A stretch of DNA of 42,224 nt from Opitutales bacterium (GCA_022361075.1 JAKSBQ010000163.1:1-42224), one strand, 5' to 3'; positions 8,450-15,885 are shown, numbered from the stretch's first letter. Made by a program: numbers and translations. Notes: generated by a model not told the origin, from the letters alone.

Positions 8450-8584
8450 TTCTTAAATGGTTCAATTAACGCGATTTTCAGGCGAAAAAGAGCTTAGAAA
8501 AGATAGATTTGCCTTAAAACGCAACCTAAAGTTTCCAGATAGGAGGATTTTGGAGTTTTTTTTCAAAAATCCAGGATTCATCGC

Positions 8585-8613
8585 TTGACGGAAGAGCTTC
8601 ATTTCGTTTTAAA
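8585..8613 (+). promoter_or_regulatory. Sigma-70-type promoter of tRNA-Asn
   Basis: TTGACG (8585-8590), a 17-bp spacer and TTTAAA (8608-8613) lie 24 bp before the mature tRNA 5' end. Confidence 0.65.
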
Positions 8614-8637
8614 CCAACCTTTCGCAGTTTTAAGCGA

Positions 8638-8712
8638 TGCCCGGTAGCTCAGTGGTAGAGCGATCGGCTGTTAACCGATTGGTCGCTGGTTCGAGCCCAG
8701 CCCGGGCAGCCA
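8638..8712 (+). tRNA. tRNA-Asn (anticodon GTT)
   Basis: The cloverleaf is complete. The acceptor stem is TGCCCGG (8638-8644) with CCGGGCA (8702-8708). The D arm starts with GCTC (8647-8650). The anticodon stem is ATCGG/CCGAT with loop CTGTTAA (8668-8674) and anticodon GTT at 8670-8672. The T arm is GCTGG-TTCGAGC-CCAGC. G is the discriminator base, and CCA is encoded at 8710-8712. The 3' part from 8683 is duplicated perfectly at 9066-9099, beyond a GIY-YIG gene. Confidence 0.97.
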
Positions 8713-8716
8713 TTTT
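8683..8716 (+). repeat. 34-bp direct repeat, copy 1 (tRNA-Asn 3' end)
   Basis: This covers the T arm, the 3' acceptor strand, CCA and four T bases of the intact tRNA. It is identical over all 34 bases to 9066-9099. The offset between the copies is 383 bp. It is a candidate left boundary of a tRNA-targeted element. Confidence 0.9.
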
Positions 8717-8723
8717 ATCTGAG

Positions 8724-8749
8724 GGCCTTCAGTATTGAGGGTCTTTTTT
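8724..8749 (+). terminator. Terminator directly after tRNA-Asn
   Basis: GGCCTTCA (8724-8731) pairs with TGAGGGTC (8736-8743), including two G-T wobbles, around the tetraloop GTAT. Six T residues follow (8744-8749). Confidence 0.7.
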
Positions 8750-8762
8750 GTGTCCCCTAATC

Positions 8763-9029
8763 ATGAATAAATTCTTCCTCTACGTCCTCGAAAATCCGAA
8801 GAAGAAGCTCTATATTGGACACACTCAAAATCATAAAAAAAGAGTTCATGAGCATAATCCTGATAAATCGACTCAAGACCCCACTAAGTGGACTCACAAA
8901 AACGGACCATGGGATCTCATCGGTTACGAAACTTACTCCACACGCTCCGAAGCCATGATCAGAGAAAGGCAGCTCAAAGCATGGAAATCGCCTAAGAAAG
9001 TTAGGAAACTATTCAATAAGAAGCATTAA
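8763..9029 (+). CDS. Small GIY-YIG nuclease (UPF0213-like)
   Basis: This is an 88-residue stand-alone GIY-YIG domain. The first strand carries FLYVLEN and the second KLYIGHTQN, matching the GIY...YIG motif pair. Arg27 in the following helix (KKRVHEH) and Glu68 in RSEAMIRERQLKAWKS are the likely catalytic residues. The pI looks basic (many Lys and Arg), suiting DNA binding. ATG 8763 is preferred, because the in-frame TTG at 8748 lies inside the tRNA terminator T run. No good ribosome binding site is visible. The gene lies exactly between tRNA-Asn and a second copy of the tRNA 3' end. Family members are usually annotated as UvrC-like or YhbQ-like with no known role. Action as a homing-type enzyme on tRNA genes is an inference from this context. 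Confidence 0.85.
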   Translation: MNKFFLYVLENPKKKLYIGHTQNHKKRVHEHNPDKSTQDPTKWTHKNGPWDLIGYETYSTRSEAMIRERQLKAWKSPKKVRKLFNKKH

Positions 9030-9037
9030 GCTGTTAA

Positions 9038-9065
9038 TCCCGACCACGATTTATCGAGGTCGGGA
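9038..9065. repeat. Extended hairpin next to the second tRNA end copy
   Basis: TCCCGACC (9038-9045) and GGTCGGGA (9058-9065) are perfectly inverted. Inside them, CGAT and ATCG extend the stem after a single A-A mismatch. The hairpin directly abuts the 34-bp repeat copy at 9066. Just before it, CTGTTAA (9031-9037) is the same 7-base word as the anticodon loop of the tRNA. Confidence 0.8.
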
Positions 9066-9099
9066 TCGCTGGTTCGAGCCCAGCCCGGGCAGCCATTTT
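9066..9099 (+). repeat. 34-bp direct repeat, copy 2 (duplicated tRNA-Asn 3' end)
   Basis: This is a perfect copy of 8683-8716 that contains T arm, acceptor 3' strand and CCA but no 5' tRNA half, so it cannot fold as a tRNA. It is a candidate right attachment or target-repeat boundary. It is followed by its own terminator. Confidence 0.9.
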
Positions 9100-9106
9100 C
9101 ACAAGT

Positions 9107-9132
9107 CTCCAAATCGATTTGGAGGCTTTTTT
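9107..9132 (+). terminator. Terminator after the tRNA 3'-end copy
   Basis: CTCCAAATCGATTTGGAG (9107-9124) is a perfect 18-bp palindrome followed by six T bases. It is probably the ancestral terminator of the tRNA-Asn transcript, now separated from the intact tRNA by the inserted unit. It could also terminate the GIY-YIG transcript. Confidence 0.75.
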
Positions 9133-9136
9133 GTCT

Positions 9137-10003
9137 TCAGAAAGGCGCTCGCATTGCCAGTTCGAGCAACTCTTTTAGTCGGATCAGATCTGACGAACTA
9201 GTCTTGGCCAGAAATCCCCTCGCGTGCGCGAAGTGAACATCTTCCTCATCTTTCAACTGGCAAAAGTCAAAGCCTGGGTGATCGTGAAAACGGGATAAGC
9301 CATAACCATCACCCCTCCGGTCTGGATACACAAGACCCGTGATTTCTTCTGGGTGTTCTTCGATGTAACGACCCAACCCAAGAGAGGGTTCCTCCGGAAG
9401 GGGATCCGTCCGAGGCATAAACAAAACTCTGGTAGTCCCACCTTCTCCATCCAAAGTCCAAAGTTCCGCATGCTTGTCGATAAACTCCATGCGATCGTGA
9501 AGAGATTCGATATATTCGACCAAATCGGTGCCGATCATTTTCATCATCTGCCAGACCATGTCTGTCTCGCACCATTCGATCTCTCGAGCAAACGCTTTTA
9601 GCAGGCTAATATCAATTGGAGAATTCAGTTTGAGCAGAACCCCTCTTTCCACGCCAAGCCATCTTGCTGTTTGGATCGCACCCTTTGAGTCGAAATATTC
9701 CGCAGTTTCCAACCATTCACAAAAACGCTTTCCATCCTCATAAAGGCCAAAATACTCCAACACCAATGACAACGAACACGTCGCCGGATGGTCGTGAGCG
9801 AATTGATGGTGATCAAAATTCAGACACTGTGGGTCATGCTCATGCCCGATATCAATTACACATACTCCCGGATCACGAAGCTCTTGCTCTGTCGGTTCAC
9901 GGCGAAAAACGCGCGTCTCCTGTTTCGCAATCCAAACGCAGCACGCAAGGAAATCATCCTTGTGAGCTCCTCCATTGTGGGTGACCACGTATTTTGCCTT
10001 CAT
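9137..10003 (-). CDS. MYG1 family metal-dependent hydrolase
   Basis: This 288-residue protein (ATG at 10003) has the MYG1/UPF0160 hallmarks, related to DHH phosphoesterases. These are VVTHNGGAHKDDFLACCVW at the N-terminus and CVIDIGHEHDPQCLNFDHHQFAHDHPATCSLSLVLEYFG near residue 60. The conserved His and Asp residues probably bind metal. The C-terminal part (TGLVYPDRRGDGYGLSRFHDHPGFDFCQLKDEEDVHFAHARGFLAKT) also matches the family style. The ATG at 10003 has a GGAG 9 nt upstream; an ATG at 10018 would add five residues. Eukaryotic MYG1 is reported as an exonuclease acting on RNA; the bacterial substrate is not known to me. The gene converges on the GIY-YIG/tRNA unit and stands alone. Confidence 0.88.
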   Translation of the reverse strand: MKAKYVVTHNGGAHKDDFLACCVWIAKQETRVFRREPTEQELRDPGVCVIDIGHEHDPQCLNFDHHQFAHDHPATCSLSLVLEYFGLYEDGKRFCEWLETAEYFDSKGAIQTARWLGVERGVLLKLNSPIDISLLKAFAREIEWCETDMVWQMMKMIGTDLVEYIESLHDRMEFIDKHAELWTLDGEGGTTRVLFMPRTDPLPEEPSLGLGRYIEEHPEEITGLVYPDRRGDGYGLSRFHDHPGFDFCQLKDEEDVHFAHARGFLAKTSSSDLIRLKELLELAMRAPF

Positions 10004-10092
10004 AGAGATCGACTCCATTTCATCAGTCCCAATTGTTCAACATCTATCCCATCCAATAACTTCTTCCTTTGATTCAGCATTTCTTATTAAAA

Positions 10093-10136
10093 GATCACCA
10101 AACATAAGCATTAGTGATCATTTTTTTACACTTTTT
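10093..10136. promoter_or_regulatory. Inverted repeat and TTTTTTTACAC motif upstream of the chemoreceptor gene
   Basis: GATCAC (10093-10098) and GTGATC (10114-10119) flank a 15-nt spacer and are followed by TTTTTTTACACTTTTT (10121-10136). The latter echoes the repeats at 4800 and 4851. It lies about 50 bp before the chemoreceptor start. It may be an operator; it could also be a weak bidirectional terminator. Confidence 0.4.
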
Positions 10137-10183
10137 CCTTAACCCTCACTGTTTTCTGACGAAATCCAAATCACGAATTTCCC

Positions 10184-11806
10184 ATGAAAATAAAACATCT
10201 GTTACAAACTAATCTATTCATCAGTATCGGGATTCTCCTCACCATCCTATTTACAAGCTTCAGTTCGGTTTATCTCCAACTCCTTCCATCACTGAAAAAT
10301 ACAGAAAAAGATGCTACTCACATCAACGAAACTGGAAGGCAACGAATGCTCAGCCAGAAGATGACGAAATATGCCGAAGAACTGCATGCGGGCATGTCTG
10401 AAGTGGAGGAAAAACTTGAGGAAACTGTAGATTTATTCGACAGAACGCTCACTTCTTTCAAAAGAACCGAAATCGCTAAAGATATTGAAATTAACCGAGC
10501 ATTGTCCGAAACTACTGATCTGTGGGACGACTTTAAGGCTGAGGTGGAAAACCTTATCCAGAATCCCTCGAACACAACGGCAATCGCGTTCCTGAGAGAT
10601 AACAACGAGCTCTTACTCAGCGAATCCAACGACATCGTTCTGCTCCTTCAGAAAAAGGCGGACCAAGATAATGGTAAGATCTTGTCACAAGCGAAACTCT
10701 CATTTTACCTCCAGGCAATTCTGTTTGCCATCTCGATGTCGGCAACGATCTTTCTAAACTACCTTCTTTACCGACGTATTCAAAGACCCATCAAAAGATC
10801 AGTGGATGGTCTCAGTTACATATCCAAAGGTGATCTGACTCACAAGGTTGAGGTCAGAAGAGATGATGAAATGGGCAGCATCGGAACCTCCATCAACAAC
10901 ACAAACGATTCCCTCAAGACTCTGGTAAGCAGCGTCCTAGACAAAGCCCAGGAGATATCAGAATACGCGACTACCATTAACACTGGAGTAGCGGAAATCC
11001 TGCTCGAATCTCAGGAAATGAACCAACGTTCCTCAGATGTCAGTGGTTCCAGCGCAGATCTTCAGGACTCCATCAACTCTGTAGCAGCCGCAGCCGAAGA
11101 GTTTTCTGTAACCGTAAGCACCATCGCGAATTCATTGGAACAAATGAACGGATCCATCAACGAAATCGCGCAAAACTGCGTCAACCAGGCCAAAATTGCA
11201 AACGACGCCGACCAACGCATGAGAGGGACACAAGTTTCAATGGACGCACTTAGTAAATCAGCTGATCAAATCAGTGAAATCGTCGAAATGATCAGCTCCA
11301 TTTCCGATCAAACTAATCTGTTGGCACTCAACGCGACTATCGAGGCAGCCAGTGCCGGAGAAGCAGGTAAGGGCTTTGCCGTTGTGGCAAACGAAGTGAA
11401 GGAACTTGCCAAACAAAGTTCTCAGGCAGCAGACCGAATCACCGAACAGATTTCAGAGATCCAACAAACCGCGAAAGATAGCGTTTCAGACATCGGAAAC
11501 ATCTCCGAAACGGTGGAAGAGATGAATCACATCGCTACGGTAATCAGCAGCGCTGTTGAACAACAATCGGCGACTCTAGGCGAAGTTTCCAGCTCCATCA
11601 AAAATTTCGACGGAACCAGCACCGAATTGTCTCAAAATATACAAACAATCGCCTCTCAAACGGAGAACGTATCAAGCAACATCAAGGATATTTCTGAAGC
11701 GATTCAGTCGACAACTAACGGAAACCAATCCAACCAACAGGCTGCTGAACAATTGCAGTTTCTGTCTACTGCGATGGAAGAAAGTGTCTCACACTTCAAA
11801 ATCTAA
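10184..11806 (+). CDS. Methyl-accepting chemotaxis protein (PilJ-type sensor)
   Basis: This 540-residue chemoreceptor has TM1 at about 12-35. The periplasmic part begins [21 protein letters not shown], the RQRMLSQ motif of the PilJ/NarX-like sensor domain. TM2 is at about 180-200, followed by a HAMP domain ([26 protein letters not shown]). A long coiled-coil signalling domain follows with the conserved hairpin tip ([34 protein letters not shown]). It signals to a CheA kinase, possibly in a type IV pilus (Pil-Chp-like) pathway, which is not present in this window. There is no C-terminal CheR-binding pentapeptide. The 3' end overlaps the convergent gene at 11789 by 18 bp. Confidence 0.94.
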   Translation: MKIKHLLQTNLFISIGILLTILFTSFSSVYLQLLPSLKNTEKDATHINETGRQRMLSQKMTKYAEELHAGMSEVEEKLEETVDLFDRTLTSFKRTEIAKDIEINRALSETTDLWDDFKAEVENLIQNPSNTTAIAFLRDNNELLLSESNDIVLLLQKKADQDNGKILSQAKLSFYLQAILFAISMSATIFLNYLLYRRIQRPIKRSVDGLSYISKGDLTHKVEVRRDDEMGSIGTSINNTNDSLKTLVSSVLDKAQEISEYATTINTGVAEILLESQEMNQRSSDVSGSSADLQDSINSVAAAAEEFSVTVSTIANSLEQMNGSINEIAQNCVNQAKIANDADQRMRGTQVSMDALSKSADQISEIVEMISSISDQTNLLALNATIEAASAGEAGKGFAVVANEVKELAKQSSQAADRITEQISEIQQTAKDSVSDIGNISETVEEMNHIATVISSAVEQQSATLGEVSSSIKNFDGTSTELSQNIQTIASQTENVSSNIKDISEAIQSTTNGNQSNQQAAEQLQFLSTAMEESVSHFKI

Positions 11807-12160
11807 CCTCACTTGATCAGCGCTGTTATCAATCCTGGTCATGCGTCTTCTCAGGAAAGGAAGAAGAATCGATACCATATAGAAATTCTCCGCCTTGACC
11901 TCATCCATCAACGTTATTCTTTCAAAAGCGGAGATCGACTGATCTAACTCCAACTCGTTAAGGAAAAGTGAACTTTGCTTTACGCGATCTTCTACCGCAT
12001 CAATGAGTTCAGCAATCTCAGCTTCCGTACAATCCTTAACGAGTTTTCGCAATTCCGGAAACGAAATGGAGTCTTCGATCCATACGAGAACCGGATTTTC
12101 TTCTGTGATTTGGGTGCAAGATGCTTTTGGTGAAGAGATGGTATTTGGACTAGTTTTCAT
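11789..12160 (-). CDS. Hypothetical protein, 123 residues
   Basis: I do not recognise this protein. It has a polar N-terminus, then predicted helices including [74 protein letters not shown]. There is no signal peptide or clear membrane helix. ATG 12160 lacks an obvious ribosome binding site. The last 18 bp overlap the convergent chemoreceptor gene. The balanced amino-acid make-up suggests a real gene, but there is no motif to support a function. Confidence 0.55.
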   Translation of the reverse strand: MKTSPNTISSPKASCTQITEENPVLVWIEDSISFPELRKLVKDCTEAEIAELIDAVEDRVKQSSLFLNELELDQSISAFERITLMDEVKAENFYMVSILLPFLRRRMTRIDNSADQVRLDFEV

Positions 12161-12367
12161 AACGAGGACTTCGAGGCTGAATTAACACGCGTTTACGAAA
12201 AACTGAGCTTCCATTATCGACAAACTGGCCGACTCATAAACTCAAATCATTAATTTATATCATTATTTACGTATTGAGTTCCTAACAGAATAATTTTCAA
12301 CCTCAGCAGATAATTTCTTGCTGATGTTCGAGTTGCTTTTCGCATCCTTAGAAACTACCTACCGATC

Positions 12368-13027
12368 ATGATCCAATTTAGTATTTTCCGTATCCCCGTT
12401 GCAGTTCACTGGTCTTTTTTTCTAGTCGTTGCATTTCTGGGAGGGGGATTGTCTGCAAGCAACGCCCATGAATGGCAGATGGTTTTCACTTTTATGCTTG
12501 CTGCTTTCATCTCAATCGTGATCCACGAATTAGGTCATGCTTTTACCGGACTAAAGCTGGGAGCACACCGTGCTACGATAACGCTAATGGGGATGGGAGG
12601 TGTGGCATCATTTCCCGGAAGCAATCTGACAAGGTGGAGAGATTTTGCAATTACGGCAGCAGGCCCTTTGTCAAGCCTGTTACTCGCCATGATCGCTTTA
12701 CTCACTTTGAGATCCATCAGTCCGATTTTGGACGGTGAATCCAGATTTCATCTCAACGTGTTCGGGTTTCTGAGGATCATGGTTTTCATCAATATTTTCT
12801 GGACACTCTTCAATCTGTGCCCGCTGATGCCATTAGACGGGGGACGAATGATGAAAAATCTTGTAGGTTATCGTTTCCCAAAAATCTCTGCAATTATAGG
12901 ATTCGCAGCCTTCATCGTGATGGCCCTCGCGCTGTGGTTCTACACGGGATCGATCTACAACATGATCCTAATCGTTGTGCTCGGAATGTATCACTGGAAA
13001 GCATACCAGTATGCATTTCGAAACTAA
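12368..13027 (+). CDS. Site-2 protease family membrane metalloprotease
   Basis: This 219-residue integral membrane protein belongs to peptidase family M50. Zinc ligands are in FISIVIHELGHAFTG (His53, Glu54, His57) and the third ligand motif is LCPLMPLDGGR (Asp157). There are about six membrane helices and no PDZ or CBS domain, so it is a minimal S2P like the SpoIVFB/YwhC group rather than RseP. The first helix begins right at the start codon (FRIPVAVHWSFFLVVAFLG), typical of this group. Its substrate is unknown. The 3' end overlaps the convergent uridine phosphorylase gene by 4 bp. Confidence 0.9.
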   Translation: MIQFSIFRIPVAVHWSFFLVVAFLGGGLSASNAHEWQMVFTFMLAAFISIVIHELGHAFTGLKLGAHRATITLMGMGGVASFPGSNLTRWRDFAITAAGPLSSLLLAMIALLTLRSISPILDGESRFHLNVFGFLRIMVFINIFWTLFNLCPLMPLDGGRMMKNLVGYRFPKISAIIGFAAFIVMALALWFYTGSIYNMILIVVLGMYHWKAYQYAFRN

Positions 13028-13785
13028 AGGTATTTCAAAGCACCCACTGCTACTGAAATGGCACTATCAACGGCAGCATTTTTCATTTCCATTACCACAT
13101 TTTCGGACTCAACTCGTTCCGCTATGATTGCACAAACACAACCCGCTTTAAATCCATACACACTCGCCATTTTAAACAATGTGCCAGCTTCCATTTCAAA
13201 ATTCAAAACGTTCAGTTGCTGATACTCATCTACGAGTCCTTGGTGTGATCTCATAAGATTCGGATTTGCACCACTCACTCTCCCCTGGCCTTCATAAAAG
13301 GTATCCACACTTGCGGTGATTCCTAAATGATAATTCTTCCCTTGCTCTTTGGCGGAGTTGGCTAACGCCACTGAAACAAACGGATCCGCGTGAGCCGGAT
13401 AATCTCGCGGAGCGATATCATGTGCCGCACCTTGCACACACAGTGAACCAGAAGTAATGACCACATCCCCGACTTTCACGTCCGGTTGAATAGAACCGCT
13501 CGTTCCAACCCGAATCACTGTTTCTACTCCAAGTTGAATCAGTTCGTTCACCATGATTGATAAACTAGGGGCTCCCATACCACTGGTCGTAGACAAGATC
13601 GGCACTCCGCCTATTTTACCCATGTAGCTATCTAATCCTCGGTATTCAGACAAGCACGTCACTTTATCAAAGAAGGTTCCCGCAATTTGAGCCGCACGAG
13701 CGGGATCGCCGGATAGAAAAGCAATCTTTGGCGGGTTATCACCCAAATCAGATTTTCCGAAATTCAAGTGGTAAAGCTTGTCCAT
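13024..13785 (-). CDS. udp: Uridine phosphorylase (nucleoside phosphorylase family)
   Basis: The enzyme cleaves uridine with phosphate to uracil and ribose-1-phosphate (pyrimidine salvage). The 253-residue protein follows E. coli Udp in order: FLSGDPARAAQIA near the N-terminus, then STTSGMGAPSLSIMVNELIQLGVETVIRVGTSGSIQ (phosphate-binding signature), GITASVDTFYEGQGR and VLNFEMEAGTLFKMASVYG (ribose-binding Glu-Met-Glu). Substrate preference within the NP-I family cannot be proved, but the Udp-like EME block favours uridine over purine nucleosides. It stands as a single gene and ends in a 4-bp convergent overlap. Confidence 0.85.
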   Translation of the reverse strand: MDKLYHLNFGKSDLGDNPPKIAFLSGDPARAAQIAGTFFDKVTCLSEYRGLDSYMGKIGGVPILSTTSGMGAPSLSIMVNELIQLGVETVIRVGTSGSIQPDVKVGDVVITSGSLCVQGAAHDIAPRDYPAHADPFVSVALANSAKEQGKNYHLGITASVDTFYEGQGRVSGANPNLMRSHQGLVDEYQQLNVLNFEMEAGTLFKMASVYGFKAGCVCAIIAERVESENVVMEMKNAAVDSAISVAVGALKYL

Positions 13786-13913
13786 AAATCTACTGGATAG
13801 AACAACCCGTCCTCAAGGTCAACCGATCTGGATATATCAGAAATCCCTCTCCCACCTATGTCACAAAGATTCACAATAATTCACCTCAATATTGCGAACC
13901 GCCGTCGATGAAT

Positions 13914-13926
13914 TAGACTAAGTCTA
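13914..13926. repeat. 13-bp palindrome touching the start codon
   Basis: TAGACT-A-AGTCTA is a perfect palindrome that ends on the first base of the ATG of the thiamine-binding protein gene. No Shine-Dalgarno sequence is present. Confidence 0.5.
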
Positions 13927-14237
13927 TGTCAGTAATTCTAGAGTTTGCAATGTTCCCCACAGGCAAGGGGGAAAGTGTGAGTGCGGAGGTGAGTAAAATC
14001 ATCAAATTCATCGATCAGTCAGGCTATCCCTATCAACTCACACCTATGGCTACGATCATCGAGACCGATACTTTTCCAGAAGCTTTAAAACTCGTCGAAC
14101 AAGCTTATGAGCAGATCGAATCCGATACAGAAAGAGTCTACTCAGTAATGAAGTTCGATATTCGAAAAGGAAAGTTAGGCCGCATGAAGCAAAAGATTCA
14201 GTCGATCGAATCCAAAATCGGTAGCGTCCGGACTTGA
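13926..14237 (+). CDS. MTH1187/YkoF-type thiamine-binding protein
   Basis: This 103-residue protein belongs to the MTH1187 (DUF77/YqgV) family. The features are MSVILEFAMFPTGKGESVSAEV at the N-terminus, then YQLTPMATIIETDTFPEALKLVEQAYEQ and the ending VMKFDIRKGKLGRMKQKIQSIESKIG. Family members form ferredoxin-like tetramers, and some bind thiamine. Its exact role is not established. No thiamine biosynthesis gene or TPP riboswitch is seen here. A short basic gene follows 32 bp later, possibly in the same transcript. Confidence 0.88.
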   Translation: MSVILEFAMFPTGKGESVSAEVSKIIKFIDQSGYPYQLTPMATIIETDTFPEALKLVEQAYEQIESDTERVYSVMKFDIRKGKLGRMKQKIQSIESKIGSVRT

Positions 14238-14269
14238 CCCTGGCTCAGATCTAACAACAGATTTTACCA

Positions 14270-14503
14270 ATGGCATTAGATCCCGAATTCATTAAAAAAA
14301 TCCAAGAGAAAAAGGCAAAGCGTGAAGCCCTGGAGAAAAAGTATGCCGGCCGGCCAAAACGAACATCCAGTGGGCGATCATCCTCCCGAAGCTCCGGCGG
14401 CCCCTTCTATCGATCTGTTTCTCAATTAACAGGCGAAAGCGTAGTCGTCTCGGGTGAAGAGGCCAAAAAAAGGGCGGACAAAGCAAAATACCACGGTTCC
14501 TAA
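14270..14503 (+). CDS. Small basic hypothetical protein, 77 residues
   Basis: This protein is not recognised. It has a charged N-terminal helix (PEFIKKIQEKKAKREALEKKYAG), a Ser/Arg-rich low-complexity linker (about 30-45) and a C-terminal segment (FYRSVSQLTGESVVVSGEEAKKRADKAKYHG). The high Lys/Arg content suggests nucleic acid or ribosome association, but this is only an inference. It follows the thiamine-binding gene by 32 bp and meets the convergent SDR gene 8 bp further on. Confidence 0.65.
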   Translation: MALDPEFIKKIQEKKAKREALEKKYAGRPKRTSSGRSSSRSSGGPFYRSVSQLTGESVVVSGEEAKKRADKAKYHGS

Positions 14504-14511
14504 ATTTCGGA

Positions 14512-15177
14512 TCACCAGTGGATCAATTTCCGATCCGCATAAAATCCGCCAGTAAGAGAATGCTCCGCCTCGGTTGCGAGCCAAACAGCAGTATCTGCTC
14601 CTTCTTCAACACTTAAGGGCGCCTGAGACCCACCCATGTCAGTCCTCACCCAACCCGGACTCATCGCGTTTACCGAAATGCCCAGACCTCCAAACTCGAT
14701 CGCCTGCTGTGAAGTTAGACCATTGAGAGCCGTCTTCGAAATGCAGTAAGCGGGAGATACCCTCATCGGATCATTCAACTGTCCAGCACGACTGCTTACG
14801 TTTACAATCCGCGCATCGCCGGACTTCTTGAGAAAAGGCAAAAACGTTTTCGTAACCCGATGAGTTCCGATCACGTTTACATTTAAAGTTTCGGTCAATA
14901 ACCCTGTATCCAGCTTTTCAAAGTCCATCCCTTCATCAAGCATAACCGCTGCGTTGTTGATCAGAACATCCAGCTTTTCAAATCGTTTTCCGAACTCGTC
15001 AGCCGCTAACTTGATAGATCCCTCGTCCCTGAGATCGAATTGCAACCAATCACCCTCACGGTCTGCTGATAGTTTTCTGGCAGTTCCCACGACGCGATGC
15101 CCATCAGCAGCCAAAATCCTGGCAATTGCCCCTCCGATTCCCCTATTCGCCCCGGTAATCAATATTATTTTTCGCAT
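14512..15177 (-). CDS. Short-chain dehydrogenase/reductase
   Basis: This 221-residue NAD(P)-dependent oxidoreductase has a classical SDR fold. The glycine-rich motif is TGANRGIG (8-15), the NNAA motif is at 74-77, the catalytic Ser lies in IVNVSSRAG (about 128), and YCISK carries Tyr144 and Lys148. The C-terminal block is NAMSPGWVRTDMGG. Acidic or basic cofactor determinants suggest NADP(H) (TARK after the second strand). The substrate is unknown. It is a single gene convergent with the small basic protein. Confidence 0.92.
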   Translation of the reverse strand: MRKIILITGANRGIGGAIARILAADGHRVVGTARKLSADREGDWLQFDLRDEGSIKLAADEFGKRFEKLDVLINNAAVMLDEGMDFEKLDTGLLTETLNVNVIGTHRVTKTFLPFLKKSGDARIVNVSSRAGQLNDPMRVSPAYCISKTALNGLTSQQAIEFGGLGISVNAMSPGWVRTDMGGSQAPLSVEEGADTAVWLATEAEHSLTGGFYADRKLIHW

Positions 15178-15275
15178 TCGAAACGTTACAAAATTCGCGA
15201 CTTCCCTTCAAACAAGTCATCAATTCTTAAATAAGATGTAAAAAGAATATTTTAATTGAAAATTAGCATTTCTTA

Positions 15276-15363
15276 TGTTACATTTTCGTAACAATAGCCG
15301 ATAATAGATACATAAGGACTAAATCTGGCATCAGTGATGAGCCGCAAAAATTCTCTATCACTG
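15276..15363 (+). promoter_or_regulatory. Two inverted repeats upstream of the TonB-like gene
   Basis: TGTTAC-ATTTTC-GTAACA (15276-15293) is a perfect 6+6 palindrome with a 6-bp spacer, suited to a dimeric regulator. CAGTGAT (15332-15338) and ATCACTG (15357-15363) form a 7-bp stem with an 18-nt loop, which would lie in the 5' leader. No further feature is seen in this 253-bp gap. Confidence 0.45.
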
Positions 15364-15430
15364 CCACTAGCTTTAATCGAAATGGATCACATATCGCTCT
15401 TCAAAAACATCTAAAAAAGAAAATACTAAC

Positions 15431-15814
15431 ATGAAAGTTTTAGCTACTATCCTGCTCTCGCTCGTATGCTCATCGTCAATTTTCGCAGAGAATGACAGCA
15501 AGATCATTGATCTTGAACCCGCCATCATTCGGCTAGCAGACCAAACTCCGACTATTGAAGTAAAATATGTCCCTGAATTGCCAGCCTCACTAATGAAGGA
15601 AGACGGCCACGTGGTGCTTAAGTTCATCGTCAACAAAAGTGGACGCGTTTCGAACATCGAAGTCGTCGACAGATCCTGTGACAAGTTAGCCAAATACTCC
15701 CGGGGCATGGTACGACGCTGGGAATTCAAATCTCTCCCCCATGCAGTTACCGCCATTCAACCCATATATTTTGAAGTAGATAAGAAAACTCCGACGCTTC
15801 TGGCGTTAAGATGA
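15431..15814 (+). CDS. Secreted TonB C-terminal domain-like protein
   Basis: This 127-residue protein has a cleavable signal peptide (MKVLATILLSLVCSSSIFA) and then a domain like the TonB C-terminus: PELPASLMKEDGHVVLKFIVNKSGRVSNIEVVDRSC followed by VRRWEFKSLPHAVTAIQPIYFEV. The G-x-V...V..SGrV pattern and the final W-x-F/xxP strand are typical. It lacks the N-terminal membrane anchor and the Pro-rich linker of true TonB, so it cannot couple to ExbBD itself. Its role is unknown. It stands alone. Confidence 0.78.
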   Translation: MKVLATILLSLVCSSSIFAENDSKIIDLEPAIIRLADQTPTIEVKYVPELPASLMKEDGHVVLKFIVNKSGRVSNIEVVDRSCDKLAKYSRGMVRRWEFKSLPHAVTAIQPIYFEVDKKTPTLLALR

Positions 15815-15840
15815 GTTCTAGACAGGAATAGTAATAAGTG

Positions 15841-15870
15841 GAGCAGATCCGGACGCGGCTGGATCTGCTC
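15841..15870. terminator. Hairpin between convergent genes
   Basis: GAGCAGATCC (15841-15850) and GGATCTGCTC (15861-15870) form a perfect 10-bp stem with a 10-nt loop. There is no T run on either side, but its position between two gene ends suggests a bidirectional transcription end or RNA-stabilising structure. Confidence 0.6.
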
Positions 15871-15885
15871 GCACATGTACGGGGG

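Noticed and set aside
9031-9099. A second tRNA gene or pseudo-tRNA at the 34-bp copy
   Set aside because: Only the T arm and the 3' acceptor strand are present; there is no D arm or 5' acceptor strand, so it is a partial copy and not a separate tRNA gene.
8638-9099. A group I intron interrupting tRNA-Asn
   Set aside because: The first tRNA copy is complete and uninterrupted, and the spacer shows no intron core that I can recognise.
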